Shown here: piece by piece, positions 23,050-34,560 of the stretch
Layout of the letters: every line of letters starts with the position of its first letter
How positions within the stretch are numbered: the stretch's first letter is position 1
Source: Anastrepha obliqua
Taxonomy: Eukaryota > Arthropoda > Insecta > Diptera > Tephritidae
Assembly: GCF_027943255.1 (NCBI RefSeq)
Contig: NC_072893.1
Span: forward strand, 30,092,001 to 30,156,000
Direction of reading: 5' to 3'
DNA length: 64,000 nt
Translations under genes and position numbers: made by a program
Notes under the pieces: model-generated
The model's input: only the letters and a program-made list of their open reading frames with translations
Told to the model about the DNA's origin: nothing
Databases searched by the model: none

Positions 23050-23960
23050 GATTAGGTGTGCCGGAATTATGGCCTTGGCAAGTGCGTTGGGGTGGCTCGA
23101 CAAACGACTGCTGTATTTGTCACTGAATCGTTTTATCTCTTCCCGTATCCTCGTTTTGTTGCGTATTAGCTCTTTGCTGGAGTAAATCGAGTCTCAGTGA
23201 TTAATCGCAGTGTCTTTGCCTGTAACCTTTCTATGATGCCAATGTTCGTTTTAGTCGCCGCTCCCCATAGTTGGATGCCGTAAGTCCCAATGGGTTTAAT
23301 TACGGCTTTGTACAGGAGAAGTTTATTTTCTACAGACAGCACTAAGCTTCCTCCCATAAGCCATTGTAGTATTGAGTTTAAGACCGATTTGTTTGCGTTC
23401 GGTCATTATGTGTTTTTGCCACGTTAGGCGTCTGTCCAAGTGCATACCCAAATATTTTACGTTATCCGCTGATCGAATAAGGTGGCGGCAGCACGTTTCT
23501 CGTTTCAGTGGGAAGGTAACTTGCGTGGACTTTGCTGGGTTTACCTGTATACGCCATCTATTAAGCCATTTCTGTATATTTTTATTGTTTTCTTGTAGAA
23601 AATATGTCGCCAAAAAACTGTTGTGACTAGTAGACATAATGACAGTATCGCCAGCGTAAATTGCAGTCTCAACCAATTTTGAGAGTGGTAGATCCGCAGT
23701 AAATATTGTGTATAATACTGGGCCAAGAACACTTCCTTTCGGTACACCTGCAGATATCGAGGCTAAATCCGTGATTTCAACTACTAGTTCGATTATGAAG
23801 TACCTTTCATTGAGATAGGAGCGTAACACCACATAGTAACTGTGCGGAAATGTTTACCTTGTAACCAGTCATCGGGGAGCTCTTCTTCACCCTAGATTGC
23901 ATTGAAAATAGGCTGAAGAAGATTTGCAAACTGTTCTGGGTAAGTCTTAAAAATTGCAGC
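23050..23960 (-). pseudogene. Jockey-like reverse transcriptase relic
   Basis: The minus strand encodes SYLNERYF, AGVPKGSVLGPVLYTIFTAD (near 23750), IYAGDTVIMS at about 23660-23640 where the active site should read FADD, then WLNRWRIQVNPAKSTQVTF, VKYLGMHLDRRLTWQKHI and, after a frameshift near 23355, LLLYKAVIKPIGTYGIQLWG. The end holds SKELIRNKTRI and HPNALAKAIIPAHL near 23090. Upstream, PIFNAI and EEELPDDW (23910-23860) resemble an earlier block, but the catalytic AFD block is missing. It is inactive. Confidence 0.8.
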
Positions 23961-25868
23961 TTCTTTGATAAATAACATAATCGAATGTTACCACAAAGAT
24001 GAGTTGGTTCCAGCAGTGGACTGATGCTGATTTGTGGAATTTTTTAAACTGTAACCTAGATTTCATAATATAAGGGAAAATTGAAATTTTCCGATCAATA
24101 TTTTTCTAATTTTTTCAAACTTTGGATTGGTCGCAGAATTGACGCGAATCAGTGTCCCGGTGCTACCGTTTTTTTTAAGCAGTGTTTATTTAGTAAATCG
24201 AACTAATTAAGTTATATGGCAAAAATCCGCGCTAGTGTCTTCAAATTGATTAATTGCCATGTACATAGAAGGATGTGCAACATGTGCCACAACAAAGGAG
24301 TACAACTGCAGAGGATAACTGAAAAGTTGACACCAAAAAAGCAAACTTCTCTGCCATTAGCCACGTGCGCTCATAAATTCTTTACTACATAGTTGGCCTC
24401 GCTGTTGTGGCTAATTACAACACGCCGAGCGAATCGCCTGTGAGTCGCGCGGTCGATGGTGAACATCCTTAATCTCCAACGTCGATCGTTTGTCTTTCGA
24501 AAAGCCATTAAAGCAAACGAGAGGGAACCCAGTAATGCTATATATTTTGGCTCGTGCGCACCTTGCATCAAAGCACCTAAATATACATACAAACATACTC
24601 ATGCATACGTTCTACAATTGCATGCGTATTAACCACGCAAACCGCTTGCATGTTGGTCGTCAATGCGCCGGCGATCATCATCTGTGGCGGCAAATGCAGC
24701 TTGCATTGCGAAATGTGAAGCTGCAACAACTGTTGCAGATCATTGTTGCAGCCAATTTAGAAGTCACTGATCCTCGCATGCTTGCATACACGAACACACA
24801 CACACATACAAAAGTAATACATATATACTGCGGAAAGGGGTAACTATGCTCGCTGCAAGTAACCTGTACGGGACGTTTATCCTTTTACGCCATCTCCGCC
24901 GTGGCTTCTACTTCAAGTCGCTACCACTGTTGCCACTTCACGAAGGGTATTACTACTTATTAATATTAGTTTTTATCTTTCTTCCCCCAGAATTGATATT
25001 GATGCATTCGCGCCGCGATCTCAATGAGACGGCGGCGTTGTCCGTTTGTTGGGGATTCCGTTGTAGATGCGATCCGTGCGATCGCACGTGCCGTTTATTT
25101 ACGAGATCATTTCAAGATGTTGCTGCATTAGGGATGATGCACCTGTTGCCACCTGTCGTTGTGGAGCCGATTCACATGCACACTCTCGCGGTTAAAAGTT
25201 AGGTTTTGCAGTAATTTGGTTGTTGTTATTTTTATCTCTTAGCAAACGAACTTTTTAGAATAATAAAATTGTGGCAAGAAATGAAAATGAAAGCAATTTA
25301 CATCGTAAGCATTAATATAAATAGCCGTATGAATGTATGTAATGCAGTGTATGTGTAAGTGAAGGTTGAAGGGTTGATCTTGTGTTCGCATCTGGATCGC
25401 ATCGTTTCAGAATGTAACGGATGCAAGAAAATGAGCTCAAAAACATACAAAAACTTTTATTCGTAGCTAAATGCATTCGAAAAGAAAACTATAAACCAGG
25501 ATGAATGTAGGAAAGATGCACTTTACACTTGTTTAGGCTTAACTCTATACAAGGGCTGGCTGTACAAGGAGCTGAGGCCTTCTTCTGTCAGCTTCGCCAG
25601 GACGCGAGTCGCTCTTTCTTTCACAAATTCAACGGAAACTGTGAATTCAAATAAAGAAATCATCTAAGGATGTCTTCTTCGTTAGAACATTTGACAAAAA
25701 ATTACTACGGAAATCACACTTAGAAGAGATGACGAGAAAGAACATTAGAGTGCTCATGATGTGTAAATCCATTGCAGGGAAAAATTGTGGATGTGCACCA
25801 AAACTATTGCGATGGCTATAGTCAGATATTGACATCATCGGTCTTAACAACCGCGCTATTAGTTCTGC
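23961..25868. other. Spacer, nothing recognised
   Basis: Includes CA-rich microsatellite DNA near 24790 and moderately GC-rich unique DNA at 24400-25200 where overlapping frames are open on both strands without motifs. Conserved non-coding DNA is possible but cannot be shown. Confidence 0.5.
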
Positions 25869-25869
25869 C

Positions 25870-26640
25870 TTTTCCTAACTGGATAAAGAAGCAAAGCGAA
25901 TGGGTCTGGTGGTGAACGAGGATAAAACGGAGTACCTCCTGTCATCGAACAAACAGTCGGCGAACTCGCGTATAGGCACCCACGTCACTGTTGACAGCTA
26001 TGATTTCGAGGTTGTAAAAAACTTCGTATACTTAGGAACCAGCATTAACATCGATAACAATGTCGCCCTTGAAATCCAACGTAGAATCTCTCTTGCCAAC
26101 AAGTGCTACTTTGGACTAAGTAGGCAACTGAGCAGTAAAGTCCTCTCTCGACGAACAAAACTAACACTCTACAAGACTCTCATCATGCCCGTCCTAACGT
26201 ATGGCGCAGAAGCTTGGACGAGGGCAACATTCGATGAAGCGACGCTTGGAGTGTTTGAGAGAAAGATTCTGCGTAAGATTTTTGGACTTTGCACGTTGGC
26301 AACGGCGAACATCGCAAACGATGGAACAATGAGCTGTATGAGCTTTACGACGACATAAACATAGCGCAGCGAATAAAGATCCAGCGGCTTCGTTGGCTGG
26401 GTCATGTCGTCCGAATGGATACAAGTATTCGATGAGGCTCTGAAAGTATTCGATGCGGTACCAGCTGGGGGAAGAGGAAGGCCTCCTCTGCGTTGGAAAG
26501 ATCAGGTGGAGAAGGACTTGGCTTCACTTGGTGTGTCCAATTGGCACCGGTTAGCACGAGAAAGAAACGACTGGCGCGCTTTGTTAAACTCGGCCAAAAT
26601 CGCCTAAGCAGTTATCGCTCCAATCAAGAAGAAAAGAAAC
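25870..26640 (+). pseudogene. RTE-like reverse transcriptase C-terminal half
   Basis: The longest intact retroelement frame in this region: MGLVVNEDKTEYLLSSNK, FEVVKNFVYLGTSINIDNN, RRISLANKCYFGLSRQLSS, LTLYKTLIMPVLTYGAEAW and VFERKILRKIFG. It then shifts frame near 26300 (RWNNELYELYDDINIAQRIK, RLRWLGHVVRMD) and again near 26430 (GGRGRPPLRWKDQVEKDLAS), ending with a stop at 26605-26607. The N-terminal endonuclease and catalytic blocks are absent. Less decayed than the other RTE relics, so probably a more recent insertion. Confidence 0.8.
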
Positions 26641-26659
26641 TTGTAGTCAAAAATTTTAT

Positions 26660-26990
26660 ATTTTCTTCAACAATATGAACATTCAAACGCTTTAAAAATT
26701 GTTGAAAGCTTAGCAATAGGTCTAAAGTTACAGACATTATTTTCATTGCCACTCTTAAGCGGGGAACGAATATAGGCAACTTTCCAATCGTTCACGAAAA
26801 TGTCTGAACCGAGTGATTTATTTAAAGCCATGCGTAATGGTAAAACCAAATCTGGGATTATGCTTTTTTAATTATTTTGATTAAAAAAGCATAAAGCCCA
26901 TCTATGTCCGTTTTTAAAGACGGCTTAAACTTAGCAACAACATATGAGGCATCATCGGAAGACAAAGTCAGAGAGCAAAAATTAACAGGG
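26660..26990 (-). pseudogene. Reverse transcriptase N-terminal block relic
   Basis: The minus strand gives LKTDIDGLYAFLIKIIKKA near 26930-26880 and then NKSLGSDIFVNDWKVAYI and NNVCNFRPIAKLSTIFKAFE near 26820-26680. That is the first conserved block of Jockey/CR1-type reverse transcriptases (WK..I..P..KSG, NYRPI). It is truncated before the catalytic aspartates. Confidence 0.7.
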
Positions 26991-28438
26991 GAGTTTAGTG
27001 AAGAATCGAATATGCATCATTTTCAGTAGAAAACAATAGAAATTTTAACTAAAAAATTCCGCTAGAATTTCACTAGATTTTCCATTCATCCCTTCATTAG
27101 CCTTGTGGTTTGTCTACATATAAAAGTAGATGCCATTTGTTAGCACTGCCAACATTGGAAAGGAGATGAAAAATTTCTTCGGTAATGTTTATAAAGGACA
27201 TAGCCACGAATCATATCCAACTGCCACATGCATATCATAGGGCAGTCTAACGAATTTAGACATATTCTCTAGTTCACGAGAAACTTTAAATTCAAAACTT
27301 AATCTGGAAATTCACTTTTTGAATTGTGACTAATGCATCTCACCGAATAGTTTGTCATATATTATTTTTCAGCTTTAGTACTAGTAACCTGTTTGAGTTG
27401 TAATTTAATTGAGGAAAAATGCTTCTAATTATTTATTGTGCTTCTAATTTTTAGCCAGTGGTGGTTGTAGCGGCCGCTAAGCTTCTGCCATAAGTAGAAA
27501 GCGGATTGGTTATAAGTTTAAGTAGCTCGAGCTGCTATGGGCAATAGCCTGATTAAATAACGAAAGCAGCAGACGCTTTAAACAAATTATAATAAGCAAC
27601 TAGTGCACTTCGCTTAAACAAACAGGCGATTTTTATTTATTGTCCAATGACAAAGAATTTCCATATCATACAAAATCTAGCGTTCACCGACCTGTTTCCA
27701 ATAAATTGAAAAATTGTGTGAAATTAGGGGAGTCGCCGCTAGTCTTTGACAATCGGTGCCAAACAAGCGCTAACGGAATGTAGCTGTGGACACACGTTTT
27801 CGCATTCCAAAAGATTATCATCATCCAAATATCGATTCAATTCAATTACAAAGACCCTCTTTAATGCTGAACAACTTTACATGTTTACACAGCAATTTTT
27901 TCTTTTCTTTTTTGGCGAACGATTCAATAAAAGTTTCTTTCTAATAAAACAATATTTATTGAGCTTCATAAGACCCTTAAATGTTTTACGAGTACGTTAT
28001 GCATGGCGTCGCATTCACATTTGTTTACCTGAATGTATATTTATTTATCTAACTCGGGAAAGTGTTCTGAAAGAAGTTCTTTCATAGTGATCTGAGAATT
28101 CCTGTGTGATTCAACGGCGCCAAGGTGCATTTTTCGCGGAAACTGTTACAAGTGGAAATAAAAAATAAAAACGAGTACGTCTCGTCTTGCGAGAAGAGGA
28201 GTCATTGCGGACACAGAATGGTTCGAACGTTTGACACTCAAGCACTTTCCACAATGCCGACGAAAGCCAGCGAAACTTTATTCAACTTGGAAATGCGCAT
28301 ATGGCAAATTCAGACAGATTGTACGGCAAAGTAGATTTGGTCACTTAAAACTATGTTGTTCAGTATTTTGGTACCATAATCATTTTTTCCACAACTACAC
28401 CACTCGAAAAATGTGGGTTAGTCTATAATTTGGAGCTT
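26991..28438. other. Spacer, nothing recognised
   Basis: AT-rich unique sequence. Frames at 27746-28087 and 28125-28428 have no motif, signal peptide or codon pattern that would support a gene. Confidence 0.5.
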
Positions 28439-28439
28439 A

Positions 28440-29215
28440 GTAATTTGGTTATTAAAAACCAAACGACAACATTTCAGCCTGAGATAAATATTTTCTTATC
28501 TGAAAACGTTGATATATTACAAACAGACCAGGAAATCTTAGAAAGATGGCGACAAGATTTTGACAATCTTTTAAGTAATAAGCATCGAGACAAGCATTCA
28601 GCTTGGGGATCTATAACTACAGCTGAAAACATCATCCCTCCACCAGAATTTGACGAAATTATCATGGCCTTCGAAAGGTTCGAAATGGAAAGGCAAGCGG
28701 CGGAGACTCTATAGCGGCTGAGCTCCTGAAAGAAGGTGGTGAGGAGTTGCATAAGTGTTTCCACCATTTAGTAAAGGAGGTGAGGGAAAAAGCATACATA
28801 CCACCTGATTGGCTAGGCTGCATCAGTACACAAGAAAAATGATAAGAGAGTATGCGATAACTATCGTGGTATCTCACTGCTTAACACGGCCTACGAGCTC
28901 TTCACAAATGTTCTCTATGAACGAATCAACGAATATGCCGAAAGAATAATTGAAGACTACCAATGCGGATTTTATAGAGGTAAGTCTACAATCGAAGAAA
29001 ATTTTGTTCTTAGCCAAATGTTTGAAAAACACTATGAATACGGGCTAGATATTCACTGTATGTTCGTTGATTTCAAACAAGTCTTCGACAGTGTTAAAAG
29101 AGATGGGATCCTGCTTATTCTTGGAATACCTGCCAAACAAATAGGGCTCGTTAGCGCAACGCTCACAAATACACAAGCAAAAGTGATCATTCAAGAGAAG
29201 CTCACATAGTCGTTC
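28440..29215 (+). pseudogene. RTE-like reverse transcriptase N-terminal half
   Basis: The plus strand encodes QEILERWRQDFDNLLSNKH, stops, then DNYRGISLLNTAYELFTNVL, EDYQCGFYRGKSTIEENFVL and HCMFVDFKQVFDSVKRDGIL. This is the NYRGISLL block plus the first catalytic block (FVDFKQAFDS; the first aspartate is kept). It stops before the FADD block, at about 29210. It is a separate copy from the RTE half at 25.9 kb, because order and junctions differ. Confidence 0.75.
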
Positions 29216-29950
29216 TCTATTGAATCGGATGTAAGTCGTAGTTTTCTTTCAAAATGGAGGTAATGTGAAACCCTAGTTTTGCTTTTTTTTAATTTTGAAG
29301 TTATCTTTCGCATTGTAAGACCTCTCTCTCTTTCTCTATGGTAAAATTTCTCTCTCCGAGTTCTGACAAACTTTTCCGCCACAATATCGCAATAGATAGT
29401 CAATATTTATTCAAAGGTGTTCCAGAGAGGTCGAGCTCTACGACCTAACTGCGAATATGTATTAAAAAAAAATTCTCTAGTGGGTTCACGAAATATTTAG
29501 ATTAGATTTAGAGAGCCAATAGGCTTATTTCTGGTGATTAAGTTGAATTTTGGGCTTTGCTGTATTAAGAGACTTATAGTAGAGATCTATGATTAGAACG
29601 TAAATTTTAAACTTATATCCCTTTGTTATGAGTATTTGTGGCACTTGTCCGACAAAACGGAAAAATCTACTGAACAGACAAATGGGCAACGGACACATCT
29701 GTTGAGTAGTTAAGTGGTTAAAATAATCCATAAAAATGTTCGCCGTTGTTTCTTACATTTCTGAAGACATGTTATTATATAATATTTATATCTAAAATGC
29801 AAGAATCCCATAGATTCTTATGCCGATTTACCAGAAGAATGTGGAAAAGGGTGAAAATTTCGGTTCACTCTAAAATGAAATTCAGACATAAACTTTCAAA
29901 TTGCCAAAACGCGCATTCATTTTTTTTCTTGTTTCCTTCTCTCTACCCGA
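29216..29950. other. Spacer, nothing recognised
   Basis: AT-rich DNA with a CT-rich run (CTCTCTCTCTTTCTC) near 29321. No coding motif. Confidence 0.5.
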
Positions 29951-29954
29951 ATCC

Positions 29955-30128
29955 GTTGAAGGACACCGTTACCGCCAAGGATCCGCATCAGAGCACGATG
30001 TCAACTGAATTTCTGTGGTCAGAGTTCGACAACATCAACATATCCAAACTGTGGTTCCAACAAAACGGCACTACAGGCAATGCAAGCGAAGCAGCGATTA
30101 TTAATTGGCTCCGCAATCTTGCGACTTG
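29955..30128 (+). pseudogene. IS630/mariner-type transposase fragment
   Basis: The plus strand reads MSTEFLWSEFDNINISKLWF and QQNGTTGNASEAAI. Relatives have QQDGATCH here, so the catalytic aspartate is asparagine. Only the middle of the core remains, with no termini. Confidence 0.6.
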
Positions 30129-30226
30129 AAAACCTTCACTTATTCTCTTTGCATCAAGTCCTTAGTCTACGCTAGCCAACCACTTTGAATGAGCTTAAGA
30201 CTAACATTTGAGACAGGAGTGGATGG

Positions 30227-30443
30227 CCGAGCTACCTACAGTTTTATGCCATCTCCCACCGGCAGATGGGTTTTATTAGGACTTTTTTCATGGCGAAATA
30301 ATCTCGTAGGTTTGCCATTGCCTGTCAAGCGGCCACCACTATTAAAAAACACTTTTTCTAGCATTCGGTGTACCTACCCGGGAATTCGAATCTGGGCCCC
30401 ACAAATGGTAGTCACTCATCACCTAATTCGGCTACGGCGGTGG
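30227..30443 (-). mobile_element. SINE copy, inverted, subfamily variant
   Basis: The reverse complement starts CCGCCGTAGCCGAATTAGG (A-box-like), has a B-box-like GATTCGAATTCCCGGGT, and a body with GGCAATGGCAAACC and AACTGTAGGTAGCTCGGCC. It differs from the 9044 copy in the B-box flank and the 3' part. The pieces at 37.0 and 50.7 kb may belong to this variant. Confidence 0.75.
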
Positions 30444-33030
30444 AATTTTTGTCTTTATATTGACATAACGAGGGTTTTTTTAGCATATAAAAAATGCACG
30501 CAAATACTTTGTATGAACAACTCACCAAAAAAAAAATTGTTAAAAATTAACGGTATTTAGATGTCACTCAAAACTTGCAATTTGTCATACTAAAAAACAA
30601 TGGTCATACCTCTGGGTATATCCTGATTATGGCTAAAAATTCTGCTTAAAAGATTCAAATTTTTCATGGAATTTTGAAAAAATTGCTCACTCTACTAACG
30701 AAAATACCCTGGATTTGTTCACTCTTCAGTTCTCCTCGTCCTCAATGGCTGTGTACTGGATGTTGGCGCGCATATCCAAATGACTTACCTCCACATTCTT
30801 TAATTTCCCAACAACAAAACAATGCATACCTATAAAAACGTCGAAGTTGACAACTTTGTTTACCAACAGCCAGGTGGCCAATGCATGCAACGTATTCGTC
30901 CGCCTCTCCGCACTACACTGCATCGCAACGTACGCTCATCTGTTCGACAACATGTGCTTGAGTACTTTATTCGACTGTTCCCTTAAAAGCGAAACGGCGA
31001 ACAACGACTCGGTAAGAAAATAAGACACAAAAACTCAAAAAAAAAAAAAAAGAACAGAAAAATATTATTGTAAGAAGAGGGCTATCTAAAGATAACTGCA
31101 GAGGTATGCGTGTGTACCAAACAGGAACCCGCATTTTGGCTTAGAGCTGCGCATCTATGCAGTCTAAATGTGCGCGCCACTTAATTGTGGCCCTCGAACT
31201 TACAATAAACCGCGCACACACACAAGAAGACGAAGAGAAGTGGAAGCAACAGCCAAATGGTAACATCTTTTAAGAGTTGGTATCTTGTTGTGTGCAGGTT
31301 GTAAGTAAGTCAAGAGCGGAAGGGCGCAAAAGGCGCGCTGCATCATGCATTCTTCGCGCTTGAGAGGGCACGTGCCCTACCGAGTTGCCAGCTTAGAGTC
31401 AGAAGCCAACCGCCAAGAGCCAAGAGCCTACAAACAGCAACCAACAACCAGCAACCATTAACCACCAGCCAACTGCGAGTGCAACGAATTGCTGTTACGA
31501 TGGTATATAAAGGTACGAGGGTCATTTTGCCTGCTGATAATGATGATGATGATGAACCCACATGACATTCATCTTTTCACTACCTGATCAGATGCACGGA
31601 AGTGTAAGTACAACGACATACTTACATACAATCTTACATATTGCAACGTTTTCTTAGTTACCTTCTACGCCTCTCGTACATACAAAAGTAATTACTATTT
31701 GATGTTTATGTTCTTGTGTCAATGGCTTTGACAGTTGACTATTTCCTCTTTCGTACTTTTGGGTACTATTACATAACACAAGAAGAATTATGTTTTCCCA
31801 AAGGAGAAACATTGTCTCAGGAGCGGCATTTTAGAACTTTATATGATGTAGAGGAAATGAAATCAAAAATAGTACTTTTTAAAAGATATATTGAGGCCCT
31901 GGCAACTGAATCATAGACTTCTTTTAAAAATCCCTGTTGCCTGCCAAAGTTTCAACAGTAATCGGATATGTAAAGAGCTCCTGTAATTCGCATTTCTCCC
32001 CTTGCCAAATAATCCCATTCAAAGCCGCGCGTTTGGTTCGCTATGTAGAATCTAAACTGAAAGAACTTCCTTTAATACTTTCTAGCATTCGCTCCTTATT
32101 AAACACATCAAAACTCATAACTTATAGCCCTGCAGTAAGCCACTCGCCTTCGAGCATAGTTCGCTTCCCGCGAATGAGGTGGACAGTCTAGCACTAGAAT
32201 GTTGGACTTGGTTAGAGGCCTCTTGCCCGAGGTATAAATTCCAGTATTTCTATTGATACCTCTGCGACAAGGCGACTAAGCACCGCCTTTAAATAGATGC
32301 TCTTCGCATGTCCACAATGATCATAAAAATCCAGGAGCGTCGGACTCAAAATGAGCGGCTCTCCTGGTCAGCGTCTGATCTCCATGTAAGGAGCGGCTGC
32401 TTATAATATGTTAGCGCCGTCTGCGGGTCATAAGGATTTACACTACTAAGATTCTGGTTTGGAAGCAGAATGCGATCGGGTTGGAGCAGTGAATTTCTGT
32501 AATCTGAGTAAGCGGTGTAAAATCTAGTTGAAATGACTTACAGACGGGTTTGCAACTTCTGCGTCCTATTAAAATCTGGCAGGTCTCACAGAGCTCTCAA
32601 AACGGCTACGTATGTTAGTTTGAGATGGCTCCCAATTAGCTCCGGTTTGAAGTCTGACTCTGAACACTAGTATGGCCTCCCTGTTTCATAGATAACCATA
32701 AGAATTACGAAAACTACATAGAAGCGAGGTTGTGAGTTTGCGCCCAAACAGAATGGGCAAAAGTGAACAGAAACAAAACAAATAAAAAACAACGACAATG
32801 TGAATACCAAAGCCTTTAAGCGAATCATCGTTATAAGAAGGTCCTCCGCACGGGCAACAGTAACAACCGAACAAAAACCGGAGGGTAACGCGCCGACTCT
32901 TGCAGCGAGTCAACGTCGTACAAACAGATTGGCAGTGCAATCCTTTTGGATGTTAAAAGCCCTAAAAGAGGTATTATATATAAGAAAATAACTTTAGGAA
33001 CGATTCAATTGATCGACAGATTTGTCTTAG
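30444..33030. other. Spacer, no gene proven
   Basis: Contains a good TATA box at 31504-31512 and a possible micro-exon (see findings), a CCAACC-rich tract at 31410-31470, and GATGATGATGATGA near 31541. A minus-strand frame at 30726-30923 contains a perfect GTAAGT donor, but nothing identifies a protein. 32.1-33.0 kb shows no motif. Confidence 0.45.
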
Positions 33031-33034
33031 GAAA

Positions 33035-33275
33035 ATATTTCACGAGTCCTATACGTACCATACCTGAGCCACTCCGATCTTTTTGCGAATTCAACCAGCC
33101 CATCCAACGAAACTGTGCCTAAACTATCCAGATGTGCGTTGAAACGATTTACCAGCAATCTAAAGCGCATTGTTCGAAGTGAAAAGACGTTAGCGCAAGT
33201 AGTGTTTGAATGGACTCCATAGCTCCGACAGAAATCGCAATACGGAACTCCGCAACATGTGATCATATAACTCAT
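33035..33275 (-). pseudogene. C-terminal tail of a non-LTR element
   Basis: The minus strand ends FNAHLDSLGTVSLDGLVEFA followed by KRSEWL, preceded by a degenerate CDFCRS knuckle. The pattern (C..CRS, then a helical end with KRS-W) equals the ends of ORF2 proteins of R1-like elements, seen again at 34260. Confidence 0.5.
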
Positions 33276-33879
33276 ATTCTATATAGTGTCCCGTTGGTAT
33301 TCCTGTAAGAAGCCGAATCTTCGAGTTCTTCGTTCAACGAATATTGGCAGACTCGCGCGGACCGCTCCTTACCTAGTTAATGGGCTGTAAAAGCTATAAT
33401 ATTGGGAGTTTCCGCATGAAAATTTCACAGTATATTCTTAAGATGCTATACTTTTGAAATATCGAAAAAACAAAAAATCGATTTTTTGAAATTTCTAGAC
33501 CAACGGGTCCTCTTAATGAGATTTCTCGTCTGCTTCCTCAGTTTCCCAAAATTGCTACCTATATTCCGGGCCACAGTATAGATTGTCGTCGTGTTGTCAA
33601 AAAGATTCCGAATAAATTTCAATGCTGTATATTTCAATGAATTTCAGTCGGAAGCGAATAACAGAACCTGCCCGAATCTCTTCGACAGAATATCGGTTGC
33701 AATAATCTTTGGCATTCTTGAACACATTTCGAATCGCATAGTTAATTTGCTCCGATCTCTTCAAAAACCAATATGGGCGTATCAAAAATTTTAGAAGATT
33801 CCTGATTTCCAAAGTGCTGAAGTCTTACAGCTGATTTAAAAATTGTATACCTAGGATAATGACAAATGTTCTACTGGCT
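33276..33879. other. Spacer between two retroelement tails
   Basis: Frames at 33446-33812 may be decayed tail sequence of the element at 33880; no motif is secure. Confidence 0.4.
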
Positions 33880-34560
33880 CAAGCAGTGGCACTGAAGCGG
33901 CAAAATCATTTCTACCTCTTCTTCATCTTGACAGCTTCTGCAGATTTTATGTGTGTGCAAACCCAACCTCTGCGACATATCTGCTTATCAGATATGTAGT
34001 TTTTGTGCCCTCTACTCATCACAGTACCTCATCCGAACCCAGTTCCCTTATTAGACTTAAGATAAGCTTGCACGTTAGTTAAGATATAACTGTAATTGTC
34101 TATCGTTAGGCTGTTTGGTGCCGAGTTCCGCTAGTTCATCTGTTGTACAATTACTCTCGATGTCGCAAGGGCCTGGAACATATGTAACATCCAGATAAAA
34201 TTACGTAGGTTAGATGTGATACCTACAATCTATTTCCATTCCCTAACTAAGTTGCTCAGACTACTTTGATCTTTTTAAGAAGATAACTAGTCCCGCCAGT
34301 GAGACCTTTTGCATATTTCCCAGGGCTTCAAAGAAATAATCGCCAAGATATTTAGCTTAGCTTCTTTGAAGTGCAAGACATTCACAGAGGAGGTGTTGTA
34401 CCGACTCAATTTCTTCTTCTTTATCTCCACAACTCCTTCATCGGCACTCATTATGAGGTACACCCATTCTACTGGCTAGGGTGCAATGACCCGTTATAAC
34501 GCTTGTGAGAACGAGGCATCTCCGTAGGAGTTAACTGAACCTCTTAAAAATTGTAAGTGA
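33880..34560 (-). pseudogene. Two adjacent non-LTR 3' ends in tandem
   Basis: Read leftward on the minus strand, the first copy has LASRMGVPHNE, RSCGDKEEEIESVQHLLCEC (knuckle near 34430-34370), KYLGDYFFEALGNMQKVSLA and VIFLKRSK near 34270, then a stop. A second piece follows immediately: VPGPCDIESNCTTDELAELG near 34180 (RNase H WVPGH region), then GLHTHKICRSCQDEEEVE near 33950. One C-terminus is therefore followed by an RNase H end. Both are full of stops. Confidence 0.65.

Noticed and set aside
24490..25202. Protein-coding gene
   Set aside because: Two consecutive open frames of about 117 residues, but with no motif, no start context, CA-repeat content inside and open frames on the opposite strand.
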